Below, one piece after another: positions 34,936 to 44,299 of a stretch of 64,000 nucleotides of DNA; the stretch's first letter is position 1, and each line of letters opens with the position of its first letter. The stretch is from assembly GCF_017874595.1 (NCBI RefSeq), contig NZ_JAGILA010000011.1:1-64000 (forward strand). The letters are read 5' to 3'. The notes under the pieces were generated by a model. The model made no database searches. It saw only the letters and a program-made list of their open reading frames with translations, and was not told where the DNA came from. A program made the position numbers and the translations under genes. Origin of the DNA: Sinorhizobium kostiense (lineage in GTDB: Bacteria; Pseudomonadota; Alphaproteobacteria; Rhizobiales; Rhizobiaceae).

Positions 34936-36741
34936 TCAGGCGGCCAAGCTGGCGATATAGGCACGCCACCCGCCATAGCGGCTGATGTCTGCGGCTCCGG
35001 CGAGCCCGGCCGGTTCGACTAAAAAGCCCTTGCAGGCCGTTCCGTCGGCAAGCTGGACGGTACCGATCGCCAGTGGTGATGGAACGGCTGCGACGAAGTG
35101 ACCGAATGCCTCTGCCGCCAACTTCCAGACCTCAACCTCAATCGACGCACCTTCACTCTCCTGACAACGCACGAGGCCGGGCTTCGCGGGCTCGGTGCCC
35201 GAAAGTGCATAAAGCCTGTAGCATTCGGCCGTCAGCGCCCGCCGGGAAAATCTGGCGCCCAGGTCTCGCAACTGACCGTTCAAGGGCATGCCGGAAAGAT
35301 GCGCGCCCACGACAACGAGTTCCATCAGCTGGTCCTCGTCGGTTTCGGCTTGGAGACATTTCGCCGGCTGCGGCCATCCCGTGGCGCCGAGTGGCAGGGC
35401 GCTTAGCCGATGCAGTTCGGCAGCGAGCAGCGCAGTCAGGTGGTCCTTGCCGGCGGGCGCGAGCAAGGTGACGCTCGCAGGTCGACCGTCGGATCTGAGA
35501 CCGCTTGGCACTGCCATGCCGCACATGTCCAGGAGGTTGACGAAATTGGTGTAGGTGCCGAGCCGCGCGTTTTCGCGGATCGGTTCCGCTTCGACTTCCG
35601 CACGGGTGAAATGCGTCGGCGCGGTCGGAACGCAAATCATGTCGACGGAGGCGATGAGCGGAGCGACCTTTTGTTTCAGCGCCTGCAATGCATAGAGACC
35701 CTCGAAGGCATCCGCCGCCGATAGTGCCTTGGCACCGCCGTAGATCTTTCGCGTCACAGGGTGGAAGCTCCGCTCGTTCGCATCGAAGAAGTCCTTGACC
35801 GCAGCATAGCGTTCGGCGACCCAGGCGCCCTCGTAGAGAAGCTCGGCCGTGGCATAGAAATCGGCAAACGGCAGCTCGACGATCTGATGCCCGAGTGAGC
35901 GCAGCATCTGAAGCGCATCATCGTAGGCGCTCTCCATGAGTAAGTCGCCGAAGAAGCGCCGATCCGCTGTTGCCGGAACGCCGACTTTGAGGACCGGTGG
36001 CAAGGAGAGACCGACCCCCGGCGCAAAGTGCCGGGAATAGGGATCGGTCGCATCGGGGCGGGCGGCGATTTCGAAGACCCGACAGGCGTCGGCGACGGCC
36101 ACGGCGAAGATCGAGACACAGTCGAGCGTGCGGCAGGCCGGCACCACGCCCGTGGTCGACAGGGCCCCGATACTCGGCTTGAGGCCGACGATATTGTTGA
36201 GCCCGGCCGGTATGCGGCCGGATCCCGCAGTGTCGGTGCCGAGCGCGAAGCTGACGATACCGCGGGCCGTTGCGACCGCCGATCCGGAGCTCGATCCGCC
36301 AGGCACAAGCCTTGGATCGATCGCATTGCGCGGCACCGGATAGGGCGTGCGCACCCCAACGAGACCGGTTGCGAACTGATCGAGATTGGTCTTGCCTACA
36401 ACAAGGGCGCCGGCCTCCTTCAGGAGCTTCACGACAGTGGCGTCCTTCTCCGGAAGATAGGCATAGTCCGGGCAGGCGGCCGTCGTCGGCATGCCGGCGA
36501 CATCGATATTGTCCTTGACGGCGAAGGGAATGCCCCACAACGGCTTGGCGACAGGATCGAAGGCGCCAAGTGCGGCGGCCTCACCGAGGAGTTCGCTGCG
36601 ATCGGCGAGATTGATAAAGATGCCGGGATCGTCCGCGGCCGCGATGCGCGCGAAAACCGTCTCGATCGTCTCAGCCACGCTCCAACCCGCTCGATAGGCG
36701 GCATGAAGAGACGCAATGTCGAAGGCCTGTCCGTCTGTCAT
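34936..36741 (-). CDS. atzF: Allophanate hydrolase
   Basis: A 601-aa amidase-signature enzyme with catalytic K76 (AVKDNID), cis-Ser S151 (GGSSSGS) and nucleophile S174 (DTAGSGR), followed from about residue 460 by the C-terminal domain specific to allophanate hydrolases (MELVVVGAHLSGMPLNGQL, GTEPAKPGLVR). It hydrolyses allophanate to ammonia and CO2, the last step of biuret, cyanurate and urea-carboxylase pathways. No urea carboxylase is in this window, so here it most likely acts after biuret hydrolase. GGAAGG precedes the start. It is the last gene of the eight-gene operon. Confidence 0.95.
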   Translation of the reverse strand: MTDGQAFDIASLHAAYRAGWSVAETIETVFARIAAADDPGIFINLADRSELLGEAAALGAFDPVAKPLWGIPFAVKDNIDVAGMPTTAACPDYAYLPEKDATVVKLLKEAGALVVGKTNLDQFATGLVGVRTPYPVPRNAIDPRLVPGGSSSGSAVATARGIVSFALGTDTAGSGRIPAGLNNIVGLKPSIGALSTTGVVPACRTLDCVSIFAVAVADACRVFEIAARPDATDPYSRHFAPGVGLSLPPVLKVGVPATADRRFFGDLLMESAYDDALQMLRSLGHQIVELPFADFYATAELLYEGAWVAERYAAVKDFFDANERSFHPVTRKIYGGAKALSAADAFEGLYALQALKQKVAPLIASVDMICVPTAPTHFTRAEVEAEPIRENARLGTYTNFVNLLDMCGMAVPSGLRSDGRPASVTLLAPAGKDHLTALLAAELHRLSALPLGATGWPQPAKCLQAETDEDQLMELVVVGAHLSGMPLNGQLRDLGARFSRRALTAECYRLYALSGTEPAKPGLVRCQESEGASIEVEVWKLAAEAFGHFVAAVPSPLAIGTVQLADGTACKGFLVEPAGLAGAADISRYGGWRAYIASLAA

Positions 36742-36745
36742 CGTT

Positions 36746-37093
36746 TCACCTTCCTTGAAGTATCGTCACGGGCCGATCCCACTGGATCAGAACGACACAG
36801 CCGGTATCGCTCCAGACGGAATGTTCCGTGCCCGCGGCATTGACGATGTAGGTGCCGGCCCCATAGTCACCGCTTTCATCGGACTGCGTGCCGGTGAGCA
36901 CGAGGATCGTCTCCAGGCCCTCATGGCGGTGGCGTGGCACGGAAGCGCCGGCCTCGTAGCGGAGCAGGGCCACTCCCGGCTGGTCGCTTTCGAAGCGCTT
37001 GATCCAATGGATCATCACGCGGTCGCGGAACGGCTCGAAATCGAGCTCGCGCCAGCTTCCCTGGGTCAGGCTCTCGCGGGTCGCTTCAGGCAT
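36746..37093 (-). CDS. Cupin-domain protein (ChrR-like)
   Basis: A 115-aa cytoplasmic single cupin with metal motif [16 protein letters not shown] and late [11 protein letters not shown], resembling the cupin domain of ChrR-type anti-sigma factors. The ATG at 37093 overlaps the end of the cysteine hydrolase gene by eight bases; a TTG at 37099 is an alternative. It lies four bases before the allophanate hydrolase gene, so it is part of the operon. A catalytic or metal-sensing role cannot be decided. Confidence 0.82.
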   Translation of the reverse strand: MPEATRESLTQGSWRELDFEPFRDRVMIHWIKRFESDQPGVALLRYEAGASVPRHRHEGLETILVLTGTQSDESGDYGAGTYIVNAAGTEHSVWSDTGCVVLIQWDRPVTILQGR

Positions 37094-37754
37094 GGGCAAT
37101 CCCCCTCAGCACGTCGGCGAGATGCGCTGTCCATCCGACGATTGCGCCCTGCGCACGGACCATCGCCAGGGTTGCGGCCTTGAACTCGGGGAAATAGCTT
37201 GCCGTCGCCTCCTCGACGAGCAGGCACTCGTAGCCGCGGTCGTTTGCCTCGCGCATGGTCGTCTGCACGCAGACCTCCGTCGTGACGCCGGCGAAGACGA
37301 GCTGGGCGATACGCCGCTCCTTGAGGATGTCGTCGAGCGGTGTCGCATGGAACGCGCCCTTGCCAGGCTTTTCGATGACCGTCTCGCCATCGACCGGCGC
37401 GAGTTCCGGCAGAATCGCGGTGCCCGCTTCGCCCGCAATCAGGATGCGCCCCATGGGACCCTCGTCGCCGATCCTCAGGCGAGGATTGCCGCGTTCGCGC
37501 TTGGCGCGCGGCAGATCGGAAAGGTCTGGACGGTGACATTCCATGGTATGGATCACGGGCAGGCCGGCGGCGCGAAAGCCCTCGATCAGCCGCCTGACGT
37601 CGGGCACGATCTTCGCCACGCAGGTCACGTCATTGCCGAGGCTGGCGCCGAAGCCGCCTTCCTCCGTGAAGTCACGCTGCATGTCGATGACGATGAGGGC
37701 GACGGCGCCGCGGTCGAGCCGGAACGGGAAAGGGTCTGCCTTGATCTCCGCCAT
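37086..37754 (-). CDS. Cysteine hydrolase (isochorismatase fold), possibly triuret hydrolase
   Basis: A 222-aa isochorismatase-fold hydrolase with the D-K-C triad D24 (DMQRDF), K129 (EKPGKG) and C162 (TTEVCVQTT). It is clearly related to the biuret hydrolase encoded two genes upstream ([33 protein letters not shown]). Two such paralogues in one operon ending in allophanate hydrolase suggest sequential steps, for example triuret to biuret as known for TrtA. A ureidoacrylate or other ureide amidohydrolase is possible. Its ATG overlaps the ATPase stop by one base (TGATG). Confidence 0.82.
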   Translation of the reverse strand: MAEIKADPFPFRLDRGAVALIVIDMQRDFTEEGGFGASLGNDVTCVAKIVPDVRRLIEGFRAAGLPVIHTMECHRPDLSDLPRAKRERGNPRLRIGDEGPMGRILIAGEAGTAILPELAPVDGETVIEKPGKGAFHATPLDDILKERRIAQLVFAGVTTEVCVQTTMREANDRGYECLLVEEATASYFPEFKAATLAMVRAQGAIVGWTAHLADVLRGIAHA

Positions 37755-39298
37755 CAGTGGTGCCCCGCCATATGCGCGCCGATGACGGCAACGTCCGCCT
37801 CGCGGATTGGCGTCTCGTAGACGAGCTTGCCGTCCGACATGACGAGGATCCGGTCCGACATTTCCATCAGCTCGTCGAGATCCTCCGACATCAGGAGCAC
37901 GGCCGCGCCGGCATTGCGTACCTTCATGATCCGGGCGCGGATTTCCGCGACCGCTGAAAAGTCCAGACCGAAACAGGGATTCGACACGATCAGGAGGTCG
38001 ACCTCGCCCGACAGTTCGCGCGCCAGCACGGCGCGTTGCACGTTTCCGCCCGAAAGGGCTGCAATCGGCGAGGCGGTCGAGGCGGTCTTCACCTTGAATT
38101 CGGAAATCAGCGCCATCGCCCGCTTCTTCATACCGCGCGCGTCGAGCCAAATCGCGTCGCTGCCATTCTTTGCAAGGTCGAACGTGCGGAAGGCGAGGTT
38201 CTCCGTCACCGTCATGTTCTGGGCGCAGGCATTGTTGAGCGGCTCTTCCGGGATGAAGCGAACGTTGTTTGCCCTCGTCTCGAGCCGCGTTGCGCCGTAG
38301 GGCCTCCCCTTGACGATGACCGCCCCCTCGGCCCCGCGCTGGCCGGCGAGAACCTCGGAAAGCTCCTTCTGCCCATTGCCGGAAATGCCCGCGATGCCGA
38401 CGATCTCCCCGGAGCGAACGACCAGATCATCGATCTCGATCGGCTTCAGGCCGGTCCGGTCCGGTGCCTTGACCTTCTTGACCGCGAGCACCGGAGCGGC
38501 GTGCGGGGAAACGGGCAGGCGCGTGTCCAGTTCGGCAAGCTTGACGTCACCGATCATCATTCCCGCCATATCGGCGGTGGAGAGCTCGGATACCCTGCCG
38601 GCGCCTGAAAGTCTTCCGCGTCGGAGCACGGAGACCGCGTCGGCGAACCTCGTCACCTCGTGGAACTTGTGGGAAATCATCAGGACCGTCAGCTCGCCGC
38701 GCTCGGTCATGCCGCGCACCAGGCCGAGCATGTCGTCGGCCTCCGCCGGTGTGAGCACGGAGGTCGGCTCATCGAGCACCAGGAACCGGCGCCCGAGATA
38801 GAGCTGCTTGATGATCTCGAGCTTCTGCTTCTCGCCGGCGGCGAGTGCGCTCACCGGCCGATCAAGCGGTATGGCGAAGGGCATCGTCTCCATGAAGGCG
38901 GAAAGGCGCTTCTTCTCCTTCGGCCAATTGATGATCGTGGGTACGCGCGCGCGGCTGATGACCAGGTTTTCGGCGCCGGTCAGCGACGGGACCAGCGTAA
39001 AATGCTGGTAGACCATCCCGAGGCCGTGAGTGGCCGCATCGCGTGGCGAAGCGATCGCCACTTCGCGGCCGTCGACCTGCAATTGCCCGGAAGTCGGGTG
39101 GTAGAAGCCCATGATGCATTTCACGAGCGTCGACTTGCCAGCGCCGTTTTCGCCGAGAAGCGCATGGAAGGTGCCAGCCGGCACCTTGATCGAAACGTGG
39201 TCGAGCGCGGTGAAGGAGCCGAAACGCATCGTCATCTCGACGGTCTCGATGCCGACGGCGGGAATGCTCTTTGGAGCACGGATTTCGCCGATAATCAT
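37754..39298 (-). CDS. ABC transporter ATPase with two nucleotide-binding domains (BMP/nucleoside type)
   Basis: A 514-aa duplicated ATPase. The first half has Walker [10 protein letters not shown] and Walker [14 protein letters not shown]; the second has the degenerate GISGNGQKE and signature LSGGN usual for this family. It energises the two permeases encoded at 40024-42080. The start at 39298 forms an ATGA overlap with the biuret hydrolase stop; the upstream frame is a shadow. Nucleoside/purine-like ligands are typical for the family, and here an ureide such as biuret or triuret is inferred. Confidence 0.92.
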   Translation of the reverse strand: MIIGEIRAPKSIPAVGIETVEMTMRFGSFTALDHVSIKVPAGTFHALLGENGAGKSTLVKCIMGFYHPTSGQLQVDGREVAIASPRDAATHGLGMVYQHFTLVPSLTGAENLVISRARVPTIINWPKEKKRLSAFMETMPFAIPLDRPVSALAAGEKQKLEIIKQLYLGRRFLVLDEPTSVLTPAEADDMLGLVRGMTERGELTVLMISHKFHEVTRFADAVSVLRRGRLSGAGRVSELSTADMAGMMIGDVKLAELDTRLPVSPHAAPVLAVKKVKAPDRTGLKPIEIDDLVVRSGEIVGIAGISGNGQKELSEVLAGQRGAEGAVIVKGRPYGATRLETRANNVRFIPEEPLNNACAQNMTVTENLAFRTFDLAKNGSDAIWLDARGMKKRAMALISEFKVKTASTASPIAALSGGNVQRAVLARELSGEVDLLIVSNPCFGLDFSAVAEIRARIMKVRNAGAAVLLMSEDLDELMEMSDRILVMSDGKLVYETPIREADVAVIGAHMAGHH

Positions 39299-40011
39299 GG
39301 CAACTGACCCACGAGCGTCGCAGAATTGGAGACGGAGCCGAAGACGCCGCCCTGCATCTTCACCATCTTGATTGCGGCAAGATGGTTGCCGTAGTCGGTC
39401 GCGCCGCAGCAATCCTCGAGCAGCAGGCATTCGAAGCCGCGGTCATTGGCCTCTCTCATGGTCGTGTGCACGCAGACATCGGTGGTAATGCCGGTCAGGA
39501 CGATGTTGTCGATGCGCTTCTGGGTCAGGATCAGTTCGAGATCCGTGGCGCAGAAGGAGCCCTTGCCCGGCTTGTCGATGATTGTTTCCCCTTGGATCGG
39601 CTTCAACTCGTCGATGATTTCCCAGCCGGGCTCGCCGCGCACCAGGATCCGCCCGCAAGGACCGGCATCGCCGATCCCTGCCTTGATCCGCTGCGAGCGC
39701 CAGCGCTTGTTTGCGGGAAGGTCTGCCAGATCCGGCCGGTGGCCCTCGCGCGTGTGCATGATGTGGTAACCCTTGGCGCGCATTGCCGAGAGCACCTTCT
39801 TGATCGGTTCGATCGGTGCGCGAACCAGCGAGAGATCATAGCCCATGTGGTCGACGTATCCGCCGGGACCGCAGAAATCTGTTTGCATGTCGATGATGAT
39901 CAGCGCCGTGTTCTCGGGTCTGAGATCGCCGTTATAGGGCCATGGATAGGGATCGGCATCGATATGGCTGCGCTTATGGCTCGTGATCGACAGGGAGCCG
40001 AGGCTGGTCAT
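39295..40011 (-). CDS. biuH: Biuret hydrolase
   Basis: A 238-aa cysteine hydrolase very similar, as I recall it, to the characterised BiuH of Rhizobium leguminosarum along its whole length ([47 protein letters not shown]). The triad is D41, K147 and C180. It converts biuret to allophanate and ammonia. AGGAG precedes the start. It lies between the permease genes and the ATPase gene, so transport and hydrolysis are encoded together. No cyanuric acid hydrolase is seen in this window. Confidence 0.9.
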   Translation of the reverse strand: MTSLGSLSITSHKRSHIDADPYPWPYNGDLRPENTALIIIDMQTDFCGPGGYVDHMGYDLSLVRAPIEPIKKVLSAMRAKGYHIMHTREGHRPDLADLPANKRWRSQRIKAGIGDAGPCGRILVRGEPGWEIIDELKPIQGETIIDKPGKGSFCATDLELILTQKRIDNIVLTGITTDVCVHTTMREANDRGFECLLLEDCCGATDYGNHLAAIKMVKMQGGVFGSVSNSATLVGQLP

Positions 40012-40023
40012 GACGGATCGCTC

Positions 40024-40950
40024 CTATTTGGTGATCGACAAGGCGCCGGGGGCGCCGGCGAGCGAGCGGGTGGGAGAGGATGTGGCGATCATGATGACGA
40101 GGGTCAGCACGTAGGGGGCGGCATAGAATAGGTAGTAGCCCTTCGTGACGCCGACTGACTGCAGGGCCGGCCCAAGCGCGCCAGCGCCGCCAAAGAGAAG
40201 CGCGGCTAGGGAGCAGCCGATCGGGTTCCATCGGGCGAAAATGACGAGCGCAACGGCCATGAGGCCCTGGCCTGACGAGATGCCCTCGTTCCAGGAGCCC
40301 GGATAGTAGAGCGAGAGATAGGCGCCGCCGATCGCTGCCAGCGCTCCGCCGGCGGCTGTTGCAAAGAGCCGCACCGTATCGGGGTTCAAGCCCATCGCCC
40401 GGGCGGCGTCCGAACTGTCGCCGACAACGCGCAGGATGAGGCCGACGCGGGTATTGCGGGAGGCCCACCAGAAAACGAGGGCGAGGGCTGCGCCGACGAG
40501 GAAGAGAACGTTGATGTTGAGCGCGGCTTGGATCTGCGGCAGATCCGACCAGGCGCCGAAGGCGATGGCTGGCAGCCTCGGGGCGGCGGGCTGAATGAAG
40601 GGCTTGCCGAGAAAGAAGGCGAGGCCGAGGCCGAACTGCATCATTGCAATGCCGATTGCGATGTCGTTCACCTTCGGGAACTTGCAGATGAAACCGTGGA
40701 TGATGCCGAAGCAGGCGCCGACTGCCATTGCCGCCAGAACGCCGAGCCATGGCGAGAGCGTCACGACCGCGACCGCATAGGCCGTCATTGCGCCGAAGAC
40801 GAGCGTGCCTTCGAGGCCCAGGTTGATACGGCCGGAGCGCTCGGTGATCGCTTCGCCGAGGCTGACGAAGATGAAGGGCGTGGAGACGCGGATCGCGCCT
40901 GCGAAGACCGCCAGCGGAACGCCCCAGACGCCGATGCCGATGGCTTCCAT
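40024..40950 (-). CDS. ABC transporter permease (BMP/nucleoside type), second subunit
   Basis: A 308-aa permease with eight or more hydrophobic segments and the family patterns FIFVSLGEAITERSGRINLGLEG and SSGQGLMAVALVIFARWNP. It pairs with the permease encoded just upstream. Two adjacent ATGs (40953, 40950) are possible; GGAG favours 40950, and the first overlaps the previous stop (TGATG). The longer frame upstream is a shadow of the other permease. Confidence 0.9.
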   Translation of the reverse strand: MEAIGIGVWGVPLAVFAGAIRVSTPFIFVSLGEAITERSGRINLGLEGTLVFGAMTAYAVAVVTLSPWLGVLAAMAVGACFGIIHGFICKFPKVNDIAIGIAMMQFGLGLAFFLGKPFIQPAAPRLPAIAFGAWSDLPQIQAALNINVLFLVGAALALVFWWASRNTRVGLILRVVGDSSDAARAMGLNPDTVRLFATAAGGALAAIGGAYLSLYYPGSWNEGISSGQGLMAVALVIFARWNPIGCSLAALLFGGAGALGPALQSVGVTKGYYLFYAAPYVLTLVIMIATSSPTRSLAGAPGALSITK

Positions 40951-42080
40951 CATGCGCTCCTTTTCCAGAGGTCCGGATTGAAGATCTTGCAGCGGCCGTA
41001 GAAGGTCTCGCAAAACAGGATGACGACGAAAAGCGTACCCTGAAGTACCAGCATGGTTGCATCCGGAAGGCCCATGCGGCGTTGGATCAGGCCGCCGGAG
41101 GCATCGAGCCCGCCAAGCAGCACGGCGACCGGAATGATCGCCAGCGGGTTGTGGCGTGCAAGGAAGGCGACGAGAATGCCGGTGTAGCCGTAACCTGCGG
41201 CAAGCGATGCATTGGCGCTGCCCTGCACCGCAGCGACTTCGATCATGCCGGCAAGACCACCGAAGGCGCCGGCGAGCGCGGTGAAACCAACGATAAGCCT
41301 GCCCACCGGCAGCCCCTGGATCTGCGCGGCACGGACGTTGCCGCCGGCAATGCGCGCGGCGAAACCGAAGCTCGTCGCCTCGATCAGCACCCAGGAGAGA
41401 GTGCAGGCGATGACGCCAATGACGAGACCCCAATGGACATCCATTCCGGGGATGCTGCCGAGCATGTAGTCCGGTGGCAACGGCGCGGTGGAGGGTTTGT
41501 TGAGGCTTGCCGGGTCGCGCAGGGGTCCCTCGATCAGATGGTTCAACAAGGCAATTGCGATATAGGCGAGCAGAAGCGAGGCGATTGTCTCGTTGACGCC
41601 GCGATAGTGCCGGAGAAAGCCCGAGAGCCCGATCCAGACGGCTCCAACGAGCATGGCGGCAAGCGCCATGATGAGCCAGACGAGAAGGGGGGGCGCGCTG
41701 CCGACGAGGGGCAGGGCGATCGCGGCTGCGGCAAGGCCGCCGAGCACAACCGCGCCTTCGGCGCCGATCACGACGAGGCCGAGCCTGGCGGGAAGGGCGA
41801 CGCAGAGCGCGGTCAGCAGCAGCGGCGCGGCACGGCTTAGCGAATTCTGGACCGAGAACCAGGTGCCGAAGCCGCCGGCATAGATAAGCTCGAAAAGCTG
41901 GATCGGCGACTTACCGATCAGCGCGATGAAGATCGAGAACAGCGCCAGTCCGATGAGGATGGCAAAGAGCGTAATTGCCAGCGGTTCAGCGCGCCGGGCC
42001 AGCCATTCGAGGGAGGGACGGAGACTGCCGACCCGCCCGTCGAGCCTAGGCAAAGTGTGGGAGTTGGCTTCCACGGTCAT
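40950..42080 (-). CDS. ABC transporter permease (BMP/nucleoside type), first subunit
   Basis: A 376-aa permease with about nine hydrophobic segments and the family stretches LSRAAPLLLTALCVALPARLGLVVIGAEG and GVNETIASLLLAYIA. It is the larger partner of the heterodimeric channel. GAGGGC precedes the ATG, and 12 bases separate it from the binding-protein gene. Its end overlaps the second permease gene. Confidence 0.9.
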   Translation of the reverse strand: MTVEANSHTLPRLDGRVGSLRPSLEWLARRAEPLAITLFAILIGLALFSIFIALIGKSPIQLFELIYAGGFGTWFSVQNSLSRAAPLLLTALCVALPARLGLVVIGAEGAVVLGGLAAAAIALPLVGSAPPLLVWLIMALAAMLVGAVWIGLSGFLRHYRGVNETIASLLLAYIAIALLNHLIEGPLRDPASLNKPSTAPLPPDYMLGSIPGMDVHWGLVIGVIACTLSWVLIEATSFGFAARIAGGNVRAAQIQGLPVGRLIVGFTALAGAFGGLAGMIEVAAVQGSANASLAAGYGYTGILVAFLARHNPLAIIPVAVLLGGLDASGGLIQRRMGLPDATMLVLQGTLFVVILFCETFYGRCKIFNPDLWKRSA

Positions 42081-42092
42081 GATGCAATGCCC

Positions 42093-43235
42093 TCAAGCGG
42101 TTGAGCCGACGACGCCCTCAACCAGATAGGCCATGCTCTCGAGCTCGATCGCGTCCTCTGGAAAGGATTGCCCCTCGGACACGACGATATTGCCCTTGTT
42201 GTCCTTGATGGGCCCCTTGAAGACCGAGAAACCGCCGCCCATCATTTCCGCAAGGGTTGCCTCGAACTTTCTGCGGGCCTCCTCCGAAACCGCCGGGCCG
42301 AGCGGGCTCATCTTGACGAAGCCCTCCTTCAGTCCGCCGCGCACGAAGTTTCCGAGCTTTTCTCCCGCCCGGGCCTTCTTCACGAAGTCCGTGTAGACAT
42401 TGCCCCATGCCCATTCCGCGCCGGTGAGGTACTTCTCGGGAGCGAGCGGACTCTGATTGGCGTGATAGCCGCAGATGAATGTGCCGCGGCCGGCGGCCGT
42501 CTCGACGACGACTTTTGGGCTATCCACATGGCAGGTCACGACGTCAGCTCCCTGGTCGATGAGCGCGTTGGTGGCCTCCGCCTCTTTGACTGCGAGCGAC
42601 CATTCTCCGGTGAAGATCACCTGGCAGGTGATCGTCGGGTCGACCGAGCGGGCGCCGAGCAGGAAGGAATTGATGTTCTGCAGCACCTGCGGAATGGGCT
42701 TGGCGGCGACGAAGCCGATCTTCTTGCCCTTGGTCGCATAGCCGGCGGCGATGCCGTTGAGATATTGTCCCTGGCCGATATAGCCGAAATAGGAACCGGT
42801 GTTACCCGGATGCTTGCCCTCCTGCCAAAGGCCGCCGCAGTGGCGGAACTCAAGGTCGGGATATTTCTTCGCCATCTCCAACATGTGGGGATCGAAATAA
42901 CCGAAGGAGGTGGGGAAGAGCAGCGCCGCCGCATCGAGGTTGATCATCGATTCCATTGTCTTCTGTACGTCGACGGTCTCGGGGACGTTCTCCTCCTCGA
43001 CGACGGTGACGCCCGGCAGAGCCTTGATCGCCGCCGCTCCCTCAGCATGCGCCTGGTTGTAGCCGTAATCGTCCTTTGGGCCGACATAGATGAAGCCGAC
43101 GGTCAGTGCGCTCTGCGCGGCGGCAGGCGAAAGGAGGAGACCCGGCGCGAGGCTCGCCACGGCGGCACCCGCGGCAGATGATTGCAGAAATACGCGGCGG
43201 GATATTGCGGGGGAGGCATGAAGGAGTTTGGTCAT
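42093..43235 (-). CDS. BMP-family ABC substrate-binding protein
   Basis: A 380-aa periplasmic binding protein of the BMP/PnrA type (LTVGFIYVGPKDDYGYNQAHAEGAAA, DQGADVVTCHVDSP). It has a Tat-like signal (SRRVFLQSS followed by an Ala-rich core). Family ligands are nucleosides and related heterocycles or ureides; biuret/triuret-type compounds are inferred from the operon. The start at 43235 follows AAGGAGC. It is the first gene of the eight-gene operon and is divergent from a GntR regulator. Confidence 0.92.
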   Translation of the reverse strand: MTKLLHASPAISRRVFLQSSAAGAAVASLAPGLLLSPAAAQSALTVGFIYVGPKDDYGYNQAHAEGAAAIKALPGVTVVEEENVPETVDVQKTMESMINLDAAALLFPTSFGYFDPHMLEMAKKYPDLEFRHCGGLWQEGKHPGNTGSYFGYIGQGQYLNGIAAGYATKGKKIGFVAAKPIPQVLQNINSFLLGARSVDPTITCQVIFTGEWSLAVKEAEATNALIDQGADVVTCHVDSPKVVVETAAGRGTFICGYHANQSPLAPEKYLTGAEWAWGNVYTDFVKKARAGEKLGNFVRGGLKEGFVKMSPLGPAVSEEARRKFEATLAEMMGGGFSVFKGPIKDNKGNIVVSEGQSFPEDAIELESMAYLVEGVVGSTA

Positions 43236-43366
43236 TGGAATGCTCCTTGCGAGTGGCGATGGCCGGTTCGAAATCGATGCAAGGAAAGTGCATGCAATGT
43301 GCGTGCCAAGGCGCAACTATTTGATATTGCTGAGTGGGCCTATGAGAGCCGGTTGCTTCTTGAGCA

Positions 43367-43380
43367 AACTGTATGCAGTT
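43367..43380. promoter_or_regulatory. Candidate GntR/FCD operator 1
   Basis: AACTGTATGCAGTT is a 14-bp dyad with perfect five-base arms, lying between the BMP operon and the divergent GntR gene. Its core TGTATGCA is close to the TGTATACA type bound by FCD regulators. Confidence 0.6.
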
Positions 43381-43537
43381 TTTTAAGAGAATGCCATTTT
43401 TCTATGCGATGCTAATGTAATGGGCGGTAGTGTCTTGCGGGGGCGCCGATCCGCACGGGATCTAAGTCAGGCAATCCGGAAAAGAGGTTGCACTTCAGAG
43501 AATTAAAGCTTCCAGTTTGACTTGCGGACCACGTGCG

Positions 43538-43551
43538 TGCATCTGTATGCA
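43538..43551. promoter_or_regulatory. Candidate GntR/FCD operator 2
   Basis: TGCATCTGTATGCA has TGCAT/ATGCA arms and repeats the CTGTATGCA string of operator 1. It lies directly before the preferred GntR start at 43559, which suits autoregulation. Confidence 0.55.
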
Positions 43552-43558
43552 AATTCCA

Positions 43559-44251
43559 ATGGCGAATCCGTGCGTGAAACAGCCAAGAAGAAGAGAGATC
43601 ATCCGGGCAGGTACGACCGTCGATGAGATGGTGCGGGCGGTCGCCGACATGATCGTCACTGGCGAGATGCGGCCGGGCGAAAAACTTGACGAATTCTCGC
43701 TCGCCGGACGCTTCGACGTCTCGCGGACCCCGGTGCGTGAAGCGCTGCGGCAGCTCTGCGCCATGGGCCTCGTGGACCGGCAACCAAATCGCAGCGCAGT
43801 GGTCATGAACGTGACCGGTGAATACCTCGCCTCGATGTTCGAGGCCATGGCCGAACTTGAGAGGATCTGCGCTCGGCTTTCCGCCGAGCGTATGACCGTC
43901 GACGAGCGCCGCGCGCTGGAGAAGATGCACGGAGACTCCATCCGCCTTGTCCATGCGGGCGCCGACGAGGACTATGCCGCGCATAATCTAGAATTCCACA
44001 CAATGCTTTATCGCGGCGCGCACAATGACCACATCTTCGAAATGGTGACTCAGACCCGGGCTCGACTTGCGCCCTTCCGCCGCGCCCAATTCCGGCTGCC
44101 GGGGCGGCTCGCGAAGTCCTATCAGGAACATCAGAGCATCGTTACAGCGATTCTTCGTGCCGATGCCGAAGAGGCCGCCAAGGCGGCATACTGGCACGTA
44201 TCGAACGTCAGCGACGCAAGCACGGTCTTCGTGAGCCGCAACAAAGGCTGA
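43559..44251 (+). CDS. GntR/FCD-family transcriptional regulator
   Basis: A 230-aa FadR-type regulator with an N-terminal winged helix (GTTVDEMVRAVADMIVTGEMRPGEKLDE, VSRTPVREALRQL) and a C-terminal all-helical FCD domain with metal-ligand His residues (NLEFHTMLYRG, SYQEHQSIVTAI). Starts at 43547 or 43559 are possible and neither has a strong ribosome binding site; 43559 leaves operator 2 upstream. It is divergent from the biuret-type operon and probably controls it in response to an operon metabolite. Confidence 0.88.
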   Translation: MANPCVKQPRRREIIRAGTTVDEMVRAVADMIVTGEMRPGEKLDEFSLAGRFDVSRTPVREALRQLCAMGLVDRQPNRSAVVMNVTGEYLASMFEAMAELERICARLSAERMTVDERRALEKMHGDSIRLVHAGADEDYAAHNLEFHTMLYRGAHNDHIFEMVTQTRARLAPFRRAQFRLPGRLAKSYQEHQSIVTAILRADAEEAAKAAYWHVSNVSDASTVFVSRNKG

Positions 44252-44299
44252 TCGGGAGCGTTGGCACGCTCTGCCTCCTGGCCATGGACTTCATGCTCG

